This document shows positions 46,086 to 59,600 of a DNA stretch of 64,000 nucleotides, piece by piece (position 1 is the first letter of the stretch; each line of letters opens with the position of its first letter). A program made the translations under genes and the position numbers. The notes beneath the pieces were generated by a model. The model searched no databases. It worked only from the letters and a program-made list of their open reading frames with translations, and was not told the DNA's origin. The stretch spans positions 62,001-126,000 of the forward strand of contig JAOTOM010004126.1 of assembly GCA_034440615.1 (NCBI GenBank), read 5' to 3'. The DNA comes from Ashinkailepas kermadecensis. Its lineage: Eukaryota; Arthropoda; Thecostraca; Neolepadidae.

Positions 46086-47342
46086 ATGTTAGAAGACCGT
46101 AAATGTTCTGTCAACAAGTATAGACTGTGGTCGTGTGGCGACCCTCCTAACAGGTCTCGTGCGTTTGACACTGTGGAACACGGTCGGCTGTTAGACAAGA
46201 TGGGTTGGTATGGCATTGATGATCATTGGTTTAGGGATTGGCTGCATGGTCGAACTCAGACAATTCAGGGCAGCTCCGTTGGGGCGCTACCAGTGACCCA
46301 CGGTGTGATTCAAGGTTCTCTATGTGGCCCAAAATTATATTTGATTTTTACCAACGACATTGGATCTCATCTCCCAGACGGAAAACAGGTCGCCAACGCT
46401 GATGACGTGCAATTGCTGGACTCAGACACCCCGGCAAATTCAGAAGTATTAAAACAACGAGTAGAGCACACCTTGAGTATGGCTCTAACTTGGTTTACCC
46501 AAAATCGGCTCAAAATCAACCCTAGCAAAACGGACCTAATAGTTGTAAAATCTCGGCGTCTGAAACTGGGCGAAAACTTCTCTATCACATTTGGGGACAA
46601 CGAAATCAAGCCCTCGCCCCACGCCAAAATTATCGGCATCTATGTAGATTCAGCTTTGTCATGGGAAAAACAGATATCCCAAGTAACTCGCCGCTGCTAC
46701 TGTGTTCTCGTCGGGCTGTCAAAATTACGGCACAAAATTCCCCCCGAAACGAAAAAGTCACTGGTTCAGGCATTGGTTTTCCCCCACATCTATTACAATA
46801 TGACTGTCTGGGGAGCTGCAACAAAACTCAGAAACACAGAATTCAAAAGGTCATCAATTTCGGCGCACGTATCGTCTCTGGCTTAAGTCGACGAGAGCAC
46901 ATTACAGCGACGCTAGAGGCCCTGGATTGGCTGAAGTTCGACAACATGCTTCAAGAGCGCGATTTGGCCATGGTTGGAAAATTGCTTGCAACATCTGACC
47001 CCCTTACATTGGCTAACAGTATTAAGTTCCGCTCCGAAATCTCGAGTAGGAGCACTCGAGGAACTGACGCGAATAAATTAGAGCTGCCCCGCATTAATAC
47101 GGAAGCTGCGAGGCGCAGCTTTCTGTATCGGGCGGTCAGCACGTGGAATAATAGGGTTGATGCTCAGGGGCGTATTTGATGGCATGTTTTATCATTTTAT
47201 CTTTTTCCATTGTTGTTTTGCGTTATTTAGTGTTTTTCATAATTCGAGTTTCTCTTTTATCATTGAACCATGTATGGACGCGAGTGCTGAAAAACCATGA
47301 ATATGGAGAATTCAATATACGACTATGACTATGACTATGACT
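46086..47342 (+). pseudogene. 5'-truncated LINE, reverse transcriptase remnant
   Basis: The first frame (46086-46886) holds the RT core: RAFDTVEHGRLLDKM, GVIQGSLCGPKLY and NADDVQLL, where the active-site box is N-A-D-D instead of the usual Y/F-A-D-D. A frameshift near 46815 moves the rest to another frame (KVINFGARIVSGLSRREHI to 47179). The element ends with a (GACTAT)n tail at 47321-47341. RT class is jockey/CR1-like. 5' half and endonuclease are missing, so it is dead. Confidence 0.85.
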
Positions 47343-47466
47343 GGTGCCTCCGCCAGTGCACGAAACTACAAAGAAGAAAAACTGTACACTGATCAATGCA
47401 TGAGGGAACATCTGAGGAACGACTGGGTAAGGGTGTTGGAAGACTATTCTGTCGATGTCTCTAGGT

Positions 47467-48066
<600 letters not shown>

Positions 48067-50226
48067 TATTTGTCTCTATCTCTATTCCTCATGTACCCCA
48101 CAGATTCGTGTCTGTGCACATTCAAGTGATTCGAGTGCTGCATTTCATTAGCCCTGCGTAGTTTGACGTTTAGCGGATTTCTGAAGTTTACGTTTGGTGT
48201 GGTTGTGGTTTGCATCTGTAGTGGGTGGGTGACATCTGGTGAGGCTTTTGTGATTGGTGGGTGATATCTGCTGGTGTCCTGTGTGGTGGGTGGGTGATAT
48301 CTGGTGGTGGTGGAATCTGTGGTGGGTGGATGATATCTAGTGGTGTCCTATTGATTTTGTAGTTATTCCCACGCCTAGCTAGCCCGTGCCGTATGAGATG
48401 AAACTACCTGGACCGAGTGCCAATCCAGTGTCACATAGGCTAACGGGGAACTTAATTATGGGGAAGCGACACCATAAAATGAGCTTCACGAGATGACAAA
48501 TTCAGAAGCCCGATAGACAGGAAGGCTGATCTTGAATTAACCGTGAAACATATTGATAATGAACAATCTAGTAGGGTACACTAAATCACGAGAAGCATAT
48601 GCAACGCCCCGAAATGTGTAAATCTTTGCCACGGGAATTAAAATGCTCGTCGAGTGTGCAAACCCACCTTGGTAAGCTATTTTGAAAGCATGCTGAAGGA
48701 TTATTTAGACCTATGTGGTCACTGCTGAATATTGTATCCTGTGGTGAGCGAATGACGACAGTGATAACTCCCGTTGTTGCCATTCAGTGGGCATGTAACA
48801 GTAAAAACATTCAGAATCAAACTGGATGTATTAACACTGGAAAGGGAAGGGGTGCTTAAGTACAAGTACAGTTGGTGGATCAGTAGTGGGTACACGGCAG
48901 CTTTTCCATGTCGAGTGCACTTCCAACACCACATCACTCGCATTCAGCGGAGCGTGCACTCTCTCAGCTTCTTGTGCACCAATGTTAAGCTGCGGGAGTA
49001 GAAGATGGCGTGTTCGTGTATGGTCCTCACGACGCTTGTGCGAGTCAGCAGCAGACTTTCAACATTCGGCGGGGCTGTTTTCTGAAGAACCCTGGCTTCT
49101 TGCGACAAGATGCAGAGCTCTTCGTGGGTGAAACCAGCTTGCTGTGAGCCCGGCTGGGCGGCGTTCTTGCCTGCGCCTTTTGCGCTGAGGTTGCGGTACG
49201 TCTGTGGTGGGTGTGGCGGAGGGCTCAGTAGCAGCCGGAGCTGTAGAGAACTCGGCGTACGCTGCTGATGGCCCTTTTACCGCGCTTAGAGTCCAGTCTG
49301 TTTTTGAACGTTGCCAGTTCCTCGGGCTGGAGAAGACATTCCTCTTCGTGGTTGCTCTTCTCTTTTCCTGCCTTTCCTTCCAGCTTTTGTCTTTCACATT
49401 TCCATTCTTCCAAAAATGACGTCGTACGAAGTTACGAAGTTACGTGTAACGAAGTTCTGTTCACGGTTACCAGTTGTAACCAGATCCGGGTCATGGTGAC
49501 CAGTTGTAAGCAGAATCGTTGGCTGGCCAGTGATAGTCTAAAAGTTCCTCGCATCGCGATAACCGGTTCCAGATTAAATGGCTCGTATCTCTGATCCAAG
49601 AGCCTTTCTTGACAATCACCATAATTGGAACCCTGATATATTGTGCGGTTAATTAACAGTTATACGGTGCCAAATAATTCAACGATTTCAATTGTACGAC
49701 AATAATGCCAAAATCAATCCAAGTCCGTACTTCCACCTCAACAGGTACTTGCGACCGACGGTGACGGACTACAGTCCCACTGGGTCACCAAACGTCCCAC
49801 CGTTCACATCTTGTGATGGGCTACATAGCATGAGTCTCACCAGTCCAACTCCCACCATCAGTTTCGAACGTTTATACAGAGATATCAAAGTTAGCACACA
49901 TTCCAGCCACCACGTCGACAGGCAATCACTTCTGACAATGACGGGAGCCTGTCCAACTGACTGCCCACGCGCCCCAGCTTCCACATCTCGCGAGAGGCTA
50001 CATCTTCCCAGCCTCAGCAGTCAAACAGTGGCTCTCACCTTAGAATGTTAAACACGTACCTCCGCACACACCGGCTGCGGCTGACCAACTGCCAGAGCTC
50101 GGAGGCCACGCTGAGCTAAGACTGGCTATTCTACATGATGGCAAAGGCGCAGCCGCCGCTTACTCAAGTACAACCGCGCGCGTCCACAGCTCGAAGACGA
50201 ATGAGCGCCATCCGTCACCCTCATCC
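48067..50226. other. Intergenic, no convincing gene
   Basis: GT-rich start with repeated GGTGGGTGGGTGATATCTG units (48220-48345). Open frames at 49059-49413 on the minus strand are Lys/Glu-rich and match no family I recognise. Confidence 0.4.
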
Positions 50227-50405
50227 GTGACGGGCCAGCTGTCGTCACATGACGGCAGCCAGCTGTCGTCACACGACGGCAGTCAGCTGTCGTCACATGA
50301 CGGCAGCCAGCTGTCGTCACACGACGGCAGCCAGCTGTCGTCACACGACGGCAGCCAGCTGTCGTCACACGACGGCAGCCAGCTGTCGTCACGTGACGGC
50401 CAACA
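50227..50405. repeat. 24-bp minisatellite
   Basis: Seven copies of CAGCTGTCGTCACACGACGG plus CAGC. Each unit contains the palindrome CGTCACACGACG-like core. No exon association. Confidence 0.92.
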
Positions 50406-50743
50406 TCCGCACCGCATAAGGTAGCGTCTCACGCCATTGGCTGGTCGTCACCCCCTCCCCGAGATCAGAGCCATCGGCTAACGCTCGAACAACCGGGCAT
50501 CGTCACATCCGTTGGGTACCGCCGGCCCCACACTTACATCACACCTGGCATCAGGGTGATGCAGGTGTCAATCTCGGCCGGCCGGCCGTCGGCTTGCTAG
50601 ATGCTGACCTATGCATAGCTATCTCGGCTTTGCGGCTCGCAGTGTCCAAACAAGTGAGGTCGGCATGGCGACCGGTGTCGGCGGCTTCCGGCGGGACCCG
50701 TCGGGTCGGCATTCATGGGGGCTAAATGCATCTAAATGCATTT

Positions 50744-50770
50744 AAAAACGAACTTCGCCAAAACGAACTT
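50744..50770. repeat. Left target-site duplication (27 bp)
   Basis: Begins AAAAACGAACTTCGCCAAAA; the same 27 bp recurs at 56610-56636. It bounds the nested LINE pair. Confidence 0.88.
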
Positions 50771-51284
50771 ACAATGACAACCACGCACACCTTCAGCTCA
50801 CCCTGCTCTGGATCCCCGGACATAGGGGTATCCCGGGAAACGAAAGGGTTGACGGTCTCGCCCGCGCGGCGATCGACCTCCCCGCCAACCCTAGAGCTCT
50901 GGTGCCCCCAGGGGATCTTCTATCCCTCACTAATAATTTATTTAACACATATATTCAGGACTGCTGGTCACATAACACCACACACCTCATAAAGTCATAA
51001 AGTCATAAAGTGTTAAGGCTTAATAAGAGCCACAGGGGCCCATCTGGGTTAAGCCTATCTAGAAAGGGTACTAGAAATGTACATATTCTCACCCCAATCA
51101 ATCCCTTATCCCAAGTTCCTAGGAAGCTACATATCCCAGCCTATCTAGCATCATCCACTTGCTATTGCATAACACCCTCAACAATTGCAAGCTCCTCCCA
51201 TCATACCCATTGTGCTACCATAGCCCCTGCTTAAAGGGTCTGTGCCATGCACACTTAACATAAATATCACCCCATCCATCCACA

Positions 51285-54130
51285 TTAGAACTGAAAAACA
51301 AGATTTTCCTGTCTAAAAAATGTGTCCACCCTACTTTTAAATACATTCAATGAGGAACTCCCCACAACATCAGCAGGCAGCCCATTCCACTGATCAACAA
51401 CCCTTTGACTGAAGACCTGTTGTCGCTTAACTGTCCTACACCTCAACTTGTCTAACCTGAATTGCTGACCCCTGTGTGATACTTTAAACTGAAGAGCACC
51501 ATTTAAATTGACCTGATCTAGTCCTTTAACAATTTTGTACATTTCAATCATGTCCCCCTTAATCTCCTATACTTGAGTGAGTACATATCTAATGCCACAA
51601 GCCTTTCTCCATATTCTAAGCTACCTATTCCACTGATGAGTTTTGTTGCTTTGCGTTGCACTCTTTCTAACTTGTCTATATCTTTTTCTAGGTAGGGGCT
51701 CCAAGCTTGCACAGAATATTCCAAGTGGGGTCGCACATATGCTAAGTACAGTTTTTTCATGACTTCCTTGCTCTTATATGTCACACTTCTATTAATGAGT
51801 CCCAGCATTCTGAGTGCCCTGTTCCTCGCTGAGCTACATTGTTTCTCTGATTTAAGGTCTTTTGAAACCAACACACCTAAGTCCCTTTCCTCTTCAATAA
51901 CATCCAGTTCCCTCCCTCCCATTGTATATCTGAAAGTCTCACCTCCAGACCCCAGATGCATAACTTTACACTTGTCATAGTTGAATGACATCTGCCATTG
52001 ATCAGCCCACTTTGTTAAGTCCTCCAAGTCTAGTTGAATATTACTAGATTGATCACAACTGTTTGCCACTCCTACCAGCTTGATGTCATCAGCAAATTTG
52101 AACACTCTATTCCTCAGCCCTACCTCAATGTTATTCACAAAGATGATAAAGAGAAGTGGCCCTAGAACAGAGTCCTGTGGTACTCCACTCAGAACATCCT
52201 TCCAATCAGATTTACATCCATTTAACATTACCCTTTGCTTCCTTCCCCTCAACCATGCTTCAATCCAACCTAGAACTTTTCCAACAATCCCATGTTGCTG
52301 TAGTTGATGAATTAGCCTCCTATGTGGAACTTTATCAAAAGCTTTGCTAAAGTCCAAGTATACAACATCCATCCTGCTTTGATTGTCTACTTCTTTAGTA
52401 ACATACTCCATGAACTCCAAAAGGTTAGTTAAACAAGACCTTCGAGATCGAAATCCATGTTGAGTATCCCTTAAAAGATTGTGCCTATCAAGATGAATCT
52501 GAACATTCTGTTTAACCAGATTTTCTAGTACCTTGCAAACTATTGAGGTCAAACTGACTGGCCTGTAGTTCCCTACACACTTCCTACTTCCCTTTTTGAA
52601 AATTAGAACTACATTTGCATTTCTCCAATCTTCAGGCACTTCAGAGTATTCCATAGACCGCCTGAAAAGTATACCTAGAGGAACTGCTAAAGCTTTAGCA
52701 CACTCTACTAAGACCCTAGCATATATATCATCCGGTCCAGAAGCTTTATTAGGTTTTATATTCTGCAACTGCTTTTCTACAGCTTCTGTAGTTATTGTAA
52801 GATACTCCAACCTATCACCTGTCATGGCATGTGATTCAGTTGTTTCTATTCTACCAGAATTCTCTTTAGTAAAGACTGATGAGAATTGCTTGCTTAAGGA
52901 TTCCACAATATCACAATCATCAACCACTAATTCCCCATCTATCTCCAGTGGTCCTACACCACACTTTTTAGCCTTAAATTTGTAGAAACTAAAGAATCTC
53001 TTAGCATTACCTGCTGAACATTCCCGAGCTAATTTGATTTCAGCCAGTCTTTTAGATGCCCTAACACACCTCCTAACTTTATTTCTAGCTATTTGGTATG
53101 ATTTGAGGTTTACCTCAGAGTTAGCATATTTTAGTTTCTTGAATGCCTGCTTCTTTGACTCCAGTAAATGCTTTACTTCCCTGGTCAGCCATGAAGGGTG
53201 CTTAACCCTGGTTAATCTAATTTGCCTATTGGGAATGAACCTATCCTGACCTTGAAATAGTTTATATTTTATCATTCTCCACATTTCATAAGCATCTAAG
53301 CCTTTCAATAAGTCTTCCCAATGAATTTCATTCAGGAAGATCCTGAACTCATTGTAATTCCCTTTAGCAAAATTTGGAATCAATGTCTTATTGGTTCCTA
53401 CATTTCCAACATACAATGAGAAGCGTATAATGTTGTGATCACTATTACCCAAAGTCTCTCCTATGTTCACATTTTGTACAAAATTTTCCTCATTAGTAAG
53501 CACAAGATCTAACATTTCATTCTCCCTTGTAGGTTCATGTATCATTTGAAAAAAGAAATTCTCCTCAATACAATCCATGAAGCTTCTTCCTGATTTGCTT
53601 AGACCTATAGTTTTGCTTCCCAATCCTGTTATGTTGAAATCCCCCAACAAAACAGTTCTCTCCTGTACTCTCCTACTTATCTCTTCCTGCATCAACCTGT
53701 CCGTGTTTTCATTCTGGTCTGGAGGTCTATAGAAGGCCCCAACCCTAAATTTTGTTCCATTTTTGAGAATGATATCTAACCACAAGGATTCTACACCTTC
53801 ATTATGTACACTATCTTCTATGGAATGACATTTCATTACTTGTCTGACATACAACAGTATACCTCCTCCTATCCTTGCCTGCCTTTGATAAGCATGCATG
53901 TTGTAGCCTGTCAATTCAAATTCTTGCAAGTTGTCTCCAAAAATGCTTTCATTAACCCATGCCTCTGTTATGCATACCAAATCTAGCTTTTCAGACAACA
54001 TATAAGCATGCAGTTCCCCAATTTTGTTCCTAACACTTCTGGCATTGACGTAAAAACATGATAAACCATTCCTTCCCTTGTTTGCAAGACTTCTCTCTCT
54101 ACCAGCTACATCCCCCCATGACCTGCCCAG
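51285..54130 (-). CDS. LINE ORF2: endonuclease-reverse transcriptase (one frameshift)
   Basis: Frame opens after a stop near 54140 (first Met codon used by simple translation is at 54001, but homology begins earlier with CFYVNARSVRNKIGELHAYM). APE endonuclease motifs: LDLVCITEAWVNE, GGGILLYVRQ, FYRPPDQN, LLGDFNITG, GNSDHNIIRF. RT motifs: YRPVSLTSIVCKVLE, DTQHGFR, VYLDFSKAFDKVPH, VPQDSVLGPLLF, FADDIKLV, DLGVLVSKDL. The usual VPQGS is VPQDS here. At 51548 a one-base loss in a G-run shifts frame; the rest (GLDQVNLNGALQFKVS to QENLVFQF) continues in the next frame to 51285. Confidence 0.9.
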
Positions 54131-54223
54131 TTTCCCTGTTTCCTATTGAGAGCCTCCTCATACCTATTGCTGAGCAATTCAACTCCTCTCTTGCTCAAAT
54201 GTAGCCCATCTAATGCAAACATT

Positions 54224-54997
54224 TCAGTCTTCCCCCAGAAATCCCCCCCACAAATCCAAGAACCCCACCCCAAGTTCCTTACAAATCTTGGCCACCCTGG
54301 TATTCAGCCCAATGGCCCTTGAGTACCACTCTATGCTTGCGTTAACCATAGGGAGGATGGATGTTACCATTCCTCGTTTCCTGCTTACAGCTAACCTACC
54401 TATCAAAGTCCTATACTCTTGTATTGTTTCCTCTGTTTTTGCTTTTCCTACATCATTTACACCAACCTGCACAATTACTGTTGTGCTCTCTCCACTACCC
54501 TTCATTACTCCTTCTATCCTATCACCAACATCCTTTACCTGGGCCCCTGGGTAGCAAACACGAGTCCGTTTGTTGGGGTTCCTGCTACAAAAAGTACGGT
54601 CCATGTACCTCACTCTTGAGTCCCCTATAACTAAAACCTCTCCCTCTCTATCATCAGCTACCTGGTCATTCCTACCTTCCTCCTTAGCAGCATTACTATC
54701 TCTCTCCTGCAGTACCTCAAACCTATTATTAGTTTCAATTCCATTGTCAATTTTCCTTAAAGCTAGTCTCGTACTATGGCGTCTAGCTACTTTCCACTCT
54801 CCACTATCATGGTCCATACTATCTCCACCCCTATCACTCCTAGTCTCCTGCACCTGGCTTGCCTGACTGACATTTCCTATGGCGGGCCCTGCCACCAAAC
54901 ACTTCAGGCGCTCCACCTCCCTTACTAACATATCTACTTTCTTGCTCAAGTCCCCAATGACTACCATACACTTACACTTCCCACAGTCACCTTCCAT
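54224..54997 (-). CDS. LINE ORF1, SGNH-esterase type (frameshifted end)
   Basis: 257 codons open. The N-terminus has GDCGKCKCMVV and a short coiled coil (KKVDMLVREVERLKCLV). Around residues 125-215 it has an SGNH-hydrolase pattern: VLVIGDSRVRYMDR (GDS Ser), VIVQVGVNDVG (G and N-D). The expected third block, DGLHLSKRGVELLSNR with the catalytic His, is present just downstream but in another frame, so a one-base change near the G-run at 54240 cuts the protein. Known ORF1p esterases of CR1/L2 elements bind RNA or lipid; the role here is inferred. Confidence 0.8.
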   Translation of the reverse strand: MEGDCGKCKCMVVIGDLSKKVDMLVREVERLKCLVAGPAIGNVSQASQVQETRSDRGGDSMDHDSGEWKVARRHSTRLALRKIDNGIETNNRFEVLQERDSNAAKEEGRNDQVADDREGEVLVIGDSRVRYMDRTFCSRNPNKRTRVCYPGAQVKDVGDRIEGVMKGSGESTTVIVQVGVNDVGKAKTEETIQEYRTLIGRLAVSRKRGMVTSILPMVNASIEWYSRAIGLNTRVAKICKELGVGFLDLWGGFLGED

Positions 54998-55154
54998 TTT
55001 TTTCTTGTCTTTTTCTCTTTTTTTCTAAATTTAAAGTTATCCCGACTCCCACCAGCTACAAACTCCAACTAAACCAAACTAAATATTTATTTATTTAAAA
55101 AAAAAACTAAAAAAAAGGATTAAAAATGCCTAGATACCTTTCCAATTACACCAG

Positions 55155-55505
55155 TATATTGAAAATATACCTAGTGGTAATTTAAGCTCACTATTTTAGT
55201 CCTAATCTCTATCTTAAACTTAAACACCAAAAATCACTGACTTATTCCTCTACACTACAGAAACCTAAGCCACGAGGCCGCGCCAGCCGTCTGCAAAGCG
55301 TTCACGTAGCCGATCAATAATTCTAGAAGCTACCTAGTGTAATTTAAGCTCTCTATTTTAATCTTAAACTCTATCTTAAACTTAAACACCAAGCGGACGC
55401 AGACTTATTCCTCTATGCTAACAGAAACCTAAACCACGTGGCCGCTCCACCCGTCTACAAAGCGTCCACGTGGCCGATATATAATTCTAGAAGCTAAAAA
55501 TCTGC
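55155..55505 (-). repeat. Tandem 5'UTR monomers of the LINE
   Basis: Two copies of about 175 bp, sharing TTATTCCTCTAYRCTAMCAGAAACCTA, GTCTRCAAAGCGTYCACGTRGCCGAT-type blocks and TAATTCTAGAAGCTA. Tandem 5' monomers commonly act as LINE promoters; that role is inferred. Confidence 0.8.
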
Positions 55506-56639
55506 TTGTTAAAAGGAAACCTATGAGACAAAACTATGCAAATATATGCACAGAAGCAACCGCCAAACACCCATCCACAGCCAAGCCCAGCACACTGCCC
55601 GGTTCCGCAACGACTTATCTGTAAAGCAGGACACGACATCAAGCCCACACCCTCCAGCTGGTCCTCCTCCAACCAGCACACACGTCTGAACGAGGTGACA
55701 CTGGCCAGACTCCGCCTGGGACACACCAAACTGACCCACGATTATATTTTTCATAGACCTCACCGCCATCCACTTTGCAACACATGTCACATGCGCCTTA
55801 CCGTCACCCATATCTTACTTGACTGTCCAACATATGCTCCTCACCGTCGCTATATCACCCAATATTTCGCCAAGATCCATTCACAACTTTCGCTCCGCGC
55901 TCTCCTCGGGAATGACCACCCGGAACTCATCGAGTTACTTTTCCGTTTCCTCCAGGACACCAAACTCTCCGAACAGATATAAAGCCTCCGTTACATTTCC
56001 TGATTCAAGCTAACCTGATGAAAGTTATATGACACGTGCCACACTTCGTACTGGCTGTATGACTCCGCTCCACATCTCTTCCTCACCGACGTCGCAAAAC
56101 ACATACATATAGGTTATCTCACACTAGGTAGACAGGATCCGATCCAATTTGGCTAATACGGACGGACTTCCTTTTAAATTGCGCTTGGTTTTTTACTTAC
56201 GGGTTTTCCAAGCAGCTTGGTTTTCCCCTTTTAGGGGTTTCCAAGCTTTAACTTAAAACATACACCTACACATACAAGGTCGGGCCTGAATCCCACGACT
56301 CGCTCTGGGTGACAGGCCTCCGCTTCGCCAGCCAGGTCGCAGGTGGGCAGTGGAGCCTCTCCGGAGGTTACGATGCTGCCCACCCTCCAAATGTCCTTCC
56401 ATTGTCATGAGTGTCTGTATGTATGTATATGTACCTGTATGCCATGCGTGTATCGTCTCTACGCCATGTTTCTTGTTTGACGGAGTCTCTCCTTTCTTGA
56501 CTAGTTGATATAACAGGATGTCACATAAGCCGGATTAACGTAATTTCTTCTTTAACGTAGCAATCTCTAGCAGATGGCACTTTGCCTCCGCTAAAGATTT
56601 AGGGGAAAAAAAAACGAACTTCGCCAAAACGAACTTCGC

Positions 56640-59600
56640 TAGTGCCGCTTCAGGGTTTTTCGCTTCCAGATAAAGAATGAGCGTGATTAATGACATTATA
56701 TGGGTTTTAACCATCGAGGGATGTTCCTGATTTTGGCGATTAAGGTCTGACTCAGTGTTATCCATGATGACGTCATTTGTTAGCGCTTGCAAGCAGGCTA
56801 CGGAGGTGCCACACTTTGCCAGTAGTCGGGAGATGGAGCTCACCCTTTTATTTGGCCAGGGAGTCGGCATCGTCTCACCCTACCCAGTTTCACGTGAGCC
56901 ATATTTCTGGAGAGCCGGATTCGCGATGATGTCTTGCCTTCTGCGCTCTTCGGCGTCCGTATCCCCAGACGGTGTTTGGATATCTGTCTCCGGAATCAAC
57001 TGTGCGCAGTCAGTTTCCTCCAGCTAGAATGAGAAACGTATATTGGATGCCTTGTTCATCCACTTAAACGCGACGATATTGCTGAAACTATTGGTGTACA
57101 ACAGTAAAGCCAGTACGAAAGCCAGCCAAAGGTGCTTTATCATACCTTCTGAAATGCATGCGTTACATTCTGTTCTATGATGTATAAAAAGGATATCCAC
57201 AAAGTATGGGAATGTTCTAGGAAGGAACACTACGGAAATCAAACAGCACCACTCTGGAATTATGTCTGGATAAAACTTCACAACGTTATATGTATGTCTG
57301 CTGCATAGGAACACACTATTGCCATCACACGTCAAGAGTGCAGATGATAGAACACCCCATGCTTGTAACACCAACCTCCATAGGAACTCACCACGGGTGT
57401 TGACTTTGGAAAATTATTTGGGGGGAGGGGAGAGAATATATGAAGGCAATGGGCCGGCCAAATGGATTGGGGGGGGGGGGACACTTCATAGGGTCCCATG
57501 TTAAGGTAAAATTATTGGGGGACAAAACCAATATTGAGGGGACACTTACCTCCACAAAAGTATAGCAAACAACACTCCTGGCATTCACCCATTGTAGGAT
57601 ATTCACGCATCCAACACCATGCGTCACCCACCTACGACAGAGACATGGAGGTTGCGAGACTGATGAACTGTGCGTAAGTGAGTGAGTGAGTGAGTGAATA
57701 AGTGAAACGAATGAAGAAATCGAGAGGGGAGGGGGAAAAGCACGGCATGAATTTTGGACTATTTTCACAGTTCTTGAACCTCACAATGTTAATACTCTTG
57801 AATTGTGACCGGATTGGATGGACTTTTTGTTGTCTAAGAGGGACTGCCAAAATCGTGTCGTAGTAAAATTATACAGAATTGGTGTCGATCCGTCCATGGA
57901 TTCTCCAGCTATGTCGCCAACATTGGAGCCGTCTCGGCGCACTAAAATTGGTCGAAATCCGACCGAATAAATTGTTGTATTTCATGTTAAGCCAATGAGC
58001 GACAGTCGATTTCGGTGAAATCCGCTCCCTCATCATCCCTGTGTCTCTCACATGCAACATGTGGATCAGATCGTATATGAACCCTGCCGAGTGGGTGGCC
58101 AACATCGGAAGTTTTTATGTGGTACGAATCCCAGCTCAATCGAGTCCATGTCAGTTCAGCTTCAAGCCCAGCTCCAGCCCAGCTGAGCTTCAATATGTGC
58201 GACACTCGTTTTTCGTTGAAAATTTTCCAACTCAATGCTAAGTCAGTGAGTGTGTCGGCACCCTTGCAGGACTTATCAAGCGTTGGCCATCGGCACTGGT
58301 GCGGCGAAACCGGCACAAAAAAACGGCACAAAAACAACTCGAGCTTTCCGGATCCATAAGCTCAATGGTTAGGCTTCGGTCTGATTGGGAGGCCAGATTA
58401 ATGATAGGTGATCAAATTAATGAATGGGGGAGTTTCCATTTATAGCGCATACAAAGTGACACCCCTGGCCGCGCCTTTTCCCATATTTTTCCTCATATAT
58501 GTAGGTAGTCATTTCTGGCGAATGTCAAAGCGGTATCTGGGATGCCAGAAATACCGTCATTAATTCAGGCTTGACGAAAGCCATCCCAGTCCGTTCCTCG
58601 GAATCAGAACCCTGAGCAAGACCAAAGAAAACCAAGGAAATGCGCAGTAATACCAATTTCACAATCCAACTATATCCCATGAGGCCATTCCATGGCACGG
58701 GAGCGGCCCCAATTTGCTTTTTGGTAGGGTTGGGAAGCCAATTCTCTGCAGCAACCGCCATGGGGTTAATGGCTAAGATCGCAGAAAATTGGGGAGGGAC
58801 ACTTCCTCCAGCCCAGCACCCATTCCTCCAAAAACTGCACCATGCTCGTACGTATCGCGCACTTGTTGGTACGGCGGTCGCTGATTCAAAGTAAACTGCA
58901 TCATGACATGGCAGCCGACGCCGCCATGTTCGTAAATTCCAAGGAGCTTGCAAGGTGCTGGCCGCGGGCAGCCCTGGGCAATAGCAATCAGCTGCCAGGG
59001 TGTCGTTTAGCTACATATATGACGCATGTGGCGATTGTGATCTGTATCAGTATTTTATATGTGCGCGCACTAAGTTCACAAATTACAGTGCAGAATTGTT
59101 GACATTATAAAAATAGCCTTCGTGAAACGGAACTCTATACAACACAGCCGTATTTATATTCACATATCAAATCCCTTCCACGGAAGCTTGGCTTCATGGC
59201 AGCACGTGCGGCCATATAATTTTCAACCGGTAAATTTTCCTGAAGCAAACTTGCCGATTGATCCATGGATTTCGAAGGCGCTTTGGAGAAAACTATTCGG
59301 CTATTGTCACAACAATTATACACTGTAATTGGTTTAATTTGTGCGTGCACAGATAAAAACTGATGCCGATCACAATCGTCACCCGCGTCATATATGTAGC
59401 TAAACGACACCTCAACAGCTGACGCTATTTATTGTCCAACCTGACTCGATAGGCCTTGACCAGGGGGGGTTCAAGTTGTTCCGGGTCTGTGACGTAGCCA
59501 AGGCGATACTCGGCAGCACTTTGCGTGCTCTCAAGCCAAAATAGCCAATATTTTCCACGGCTTTACGCAGACAATTTATATTGTATATAGGCAAATTTGA

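Larger units (their letters stand above)
50988..55500 (-). mobile_element. CR1/L2-like LINE, near full length
   Basis: Minus strand. 5' region 55150-55500 holds two tandem about 175-bp monomers (both with AAGCTTAAATTACAC-like and TTCTAGAAGCTA strings), then ORF1 (54997 to about 54140), ORF2 (about 54130 to 51285) and a 3' tail of three ACTTTATG octamers (50988-51011). Octamer tails and an esterase-type ORF1 are typical of CR1/L2 LINEs. Inserted in the I-like LINE. Confidence 0.9.
50771..56609 (+). mobile_element. 5'-truncated I-like LINE, split by a second LINE
   Basis: Left part (50771-50987) encodes an RNase H-type segment in one frame (LLWIPGHRGIPGNERVDGLA). After the inserted LINE, the right part (55640-55982) encodes the conserved C-terminal zinc-knuckle-like block LARLRLGHTKLTH...CNTCHMRLTVTHILLDCP. 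A 3'UTR follows to an A-rich tail at 56605-56613. RNase H before a CCHC-like tail is the I-clade layout. Flanked by the 27-bp duplication. Coding continuity is destroyed. Confidence 0.85.

Noticed and set aside
49059..49413. Two overlapping minus-strand frames rich in Lys/Glu and Arg
   Set aside because: Possible coding flavour, but no recognised family, no splice context and the frames conflict.
57024..57374. 117-codon minus-strand frame with hydrophobic segments
   Set aside because: No family recognised; overlaps an alternative exon model, and AT-rich composition can give such frames by chance.
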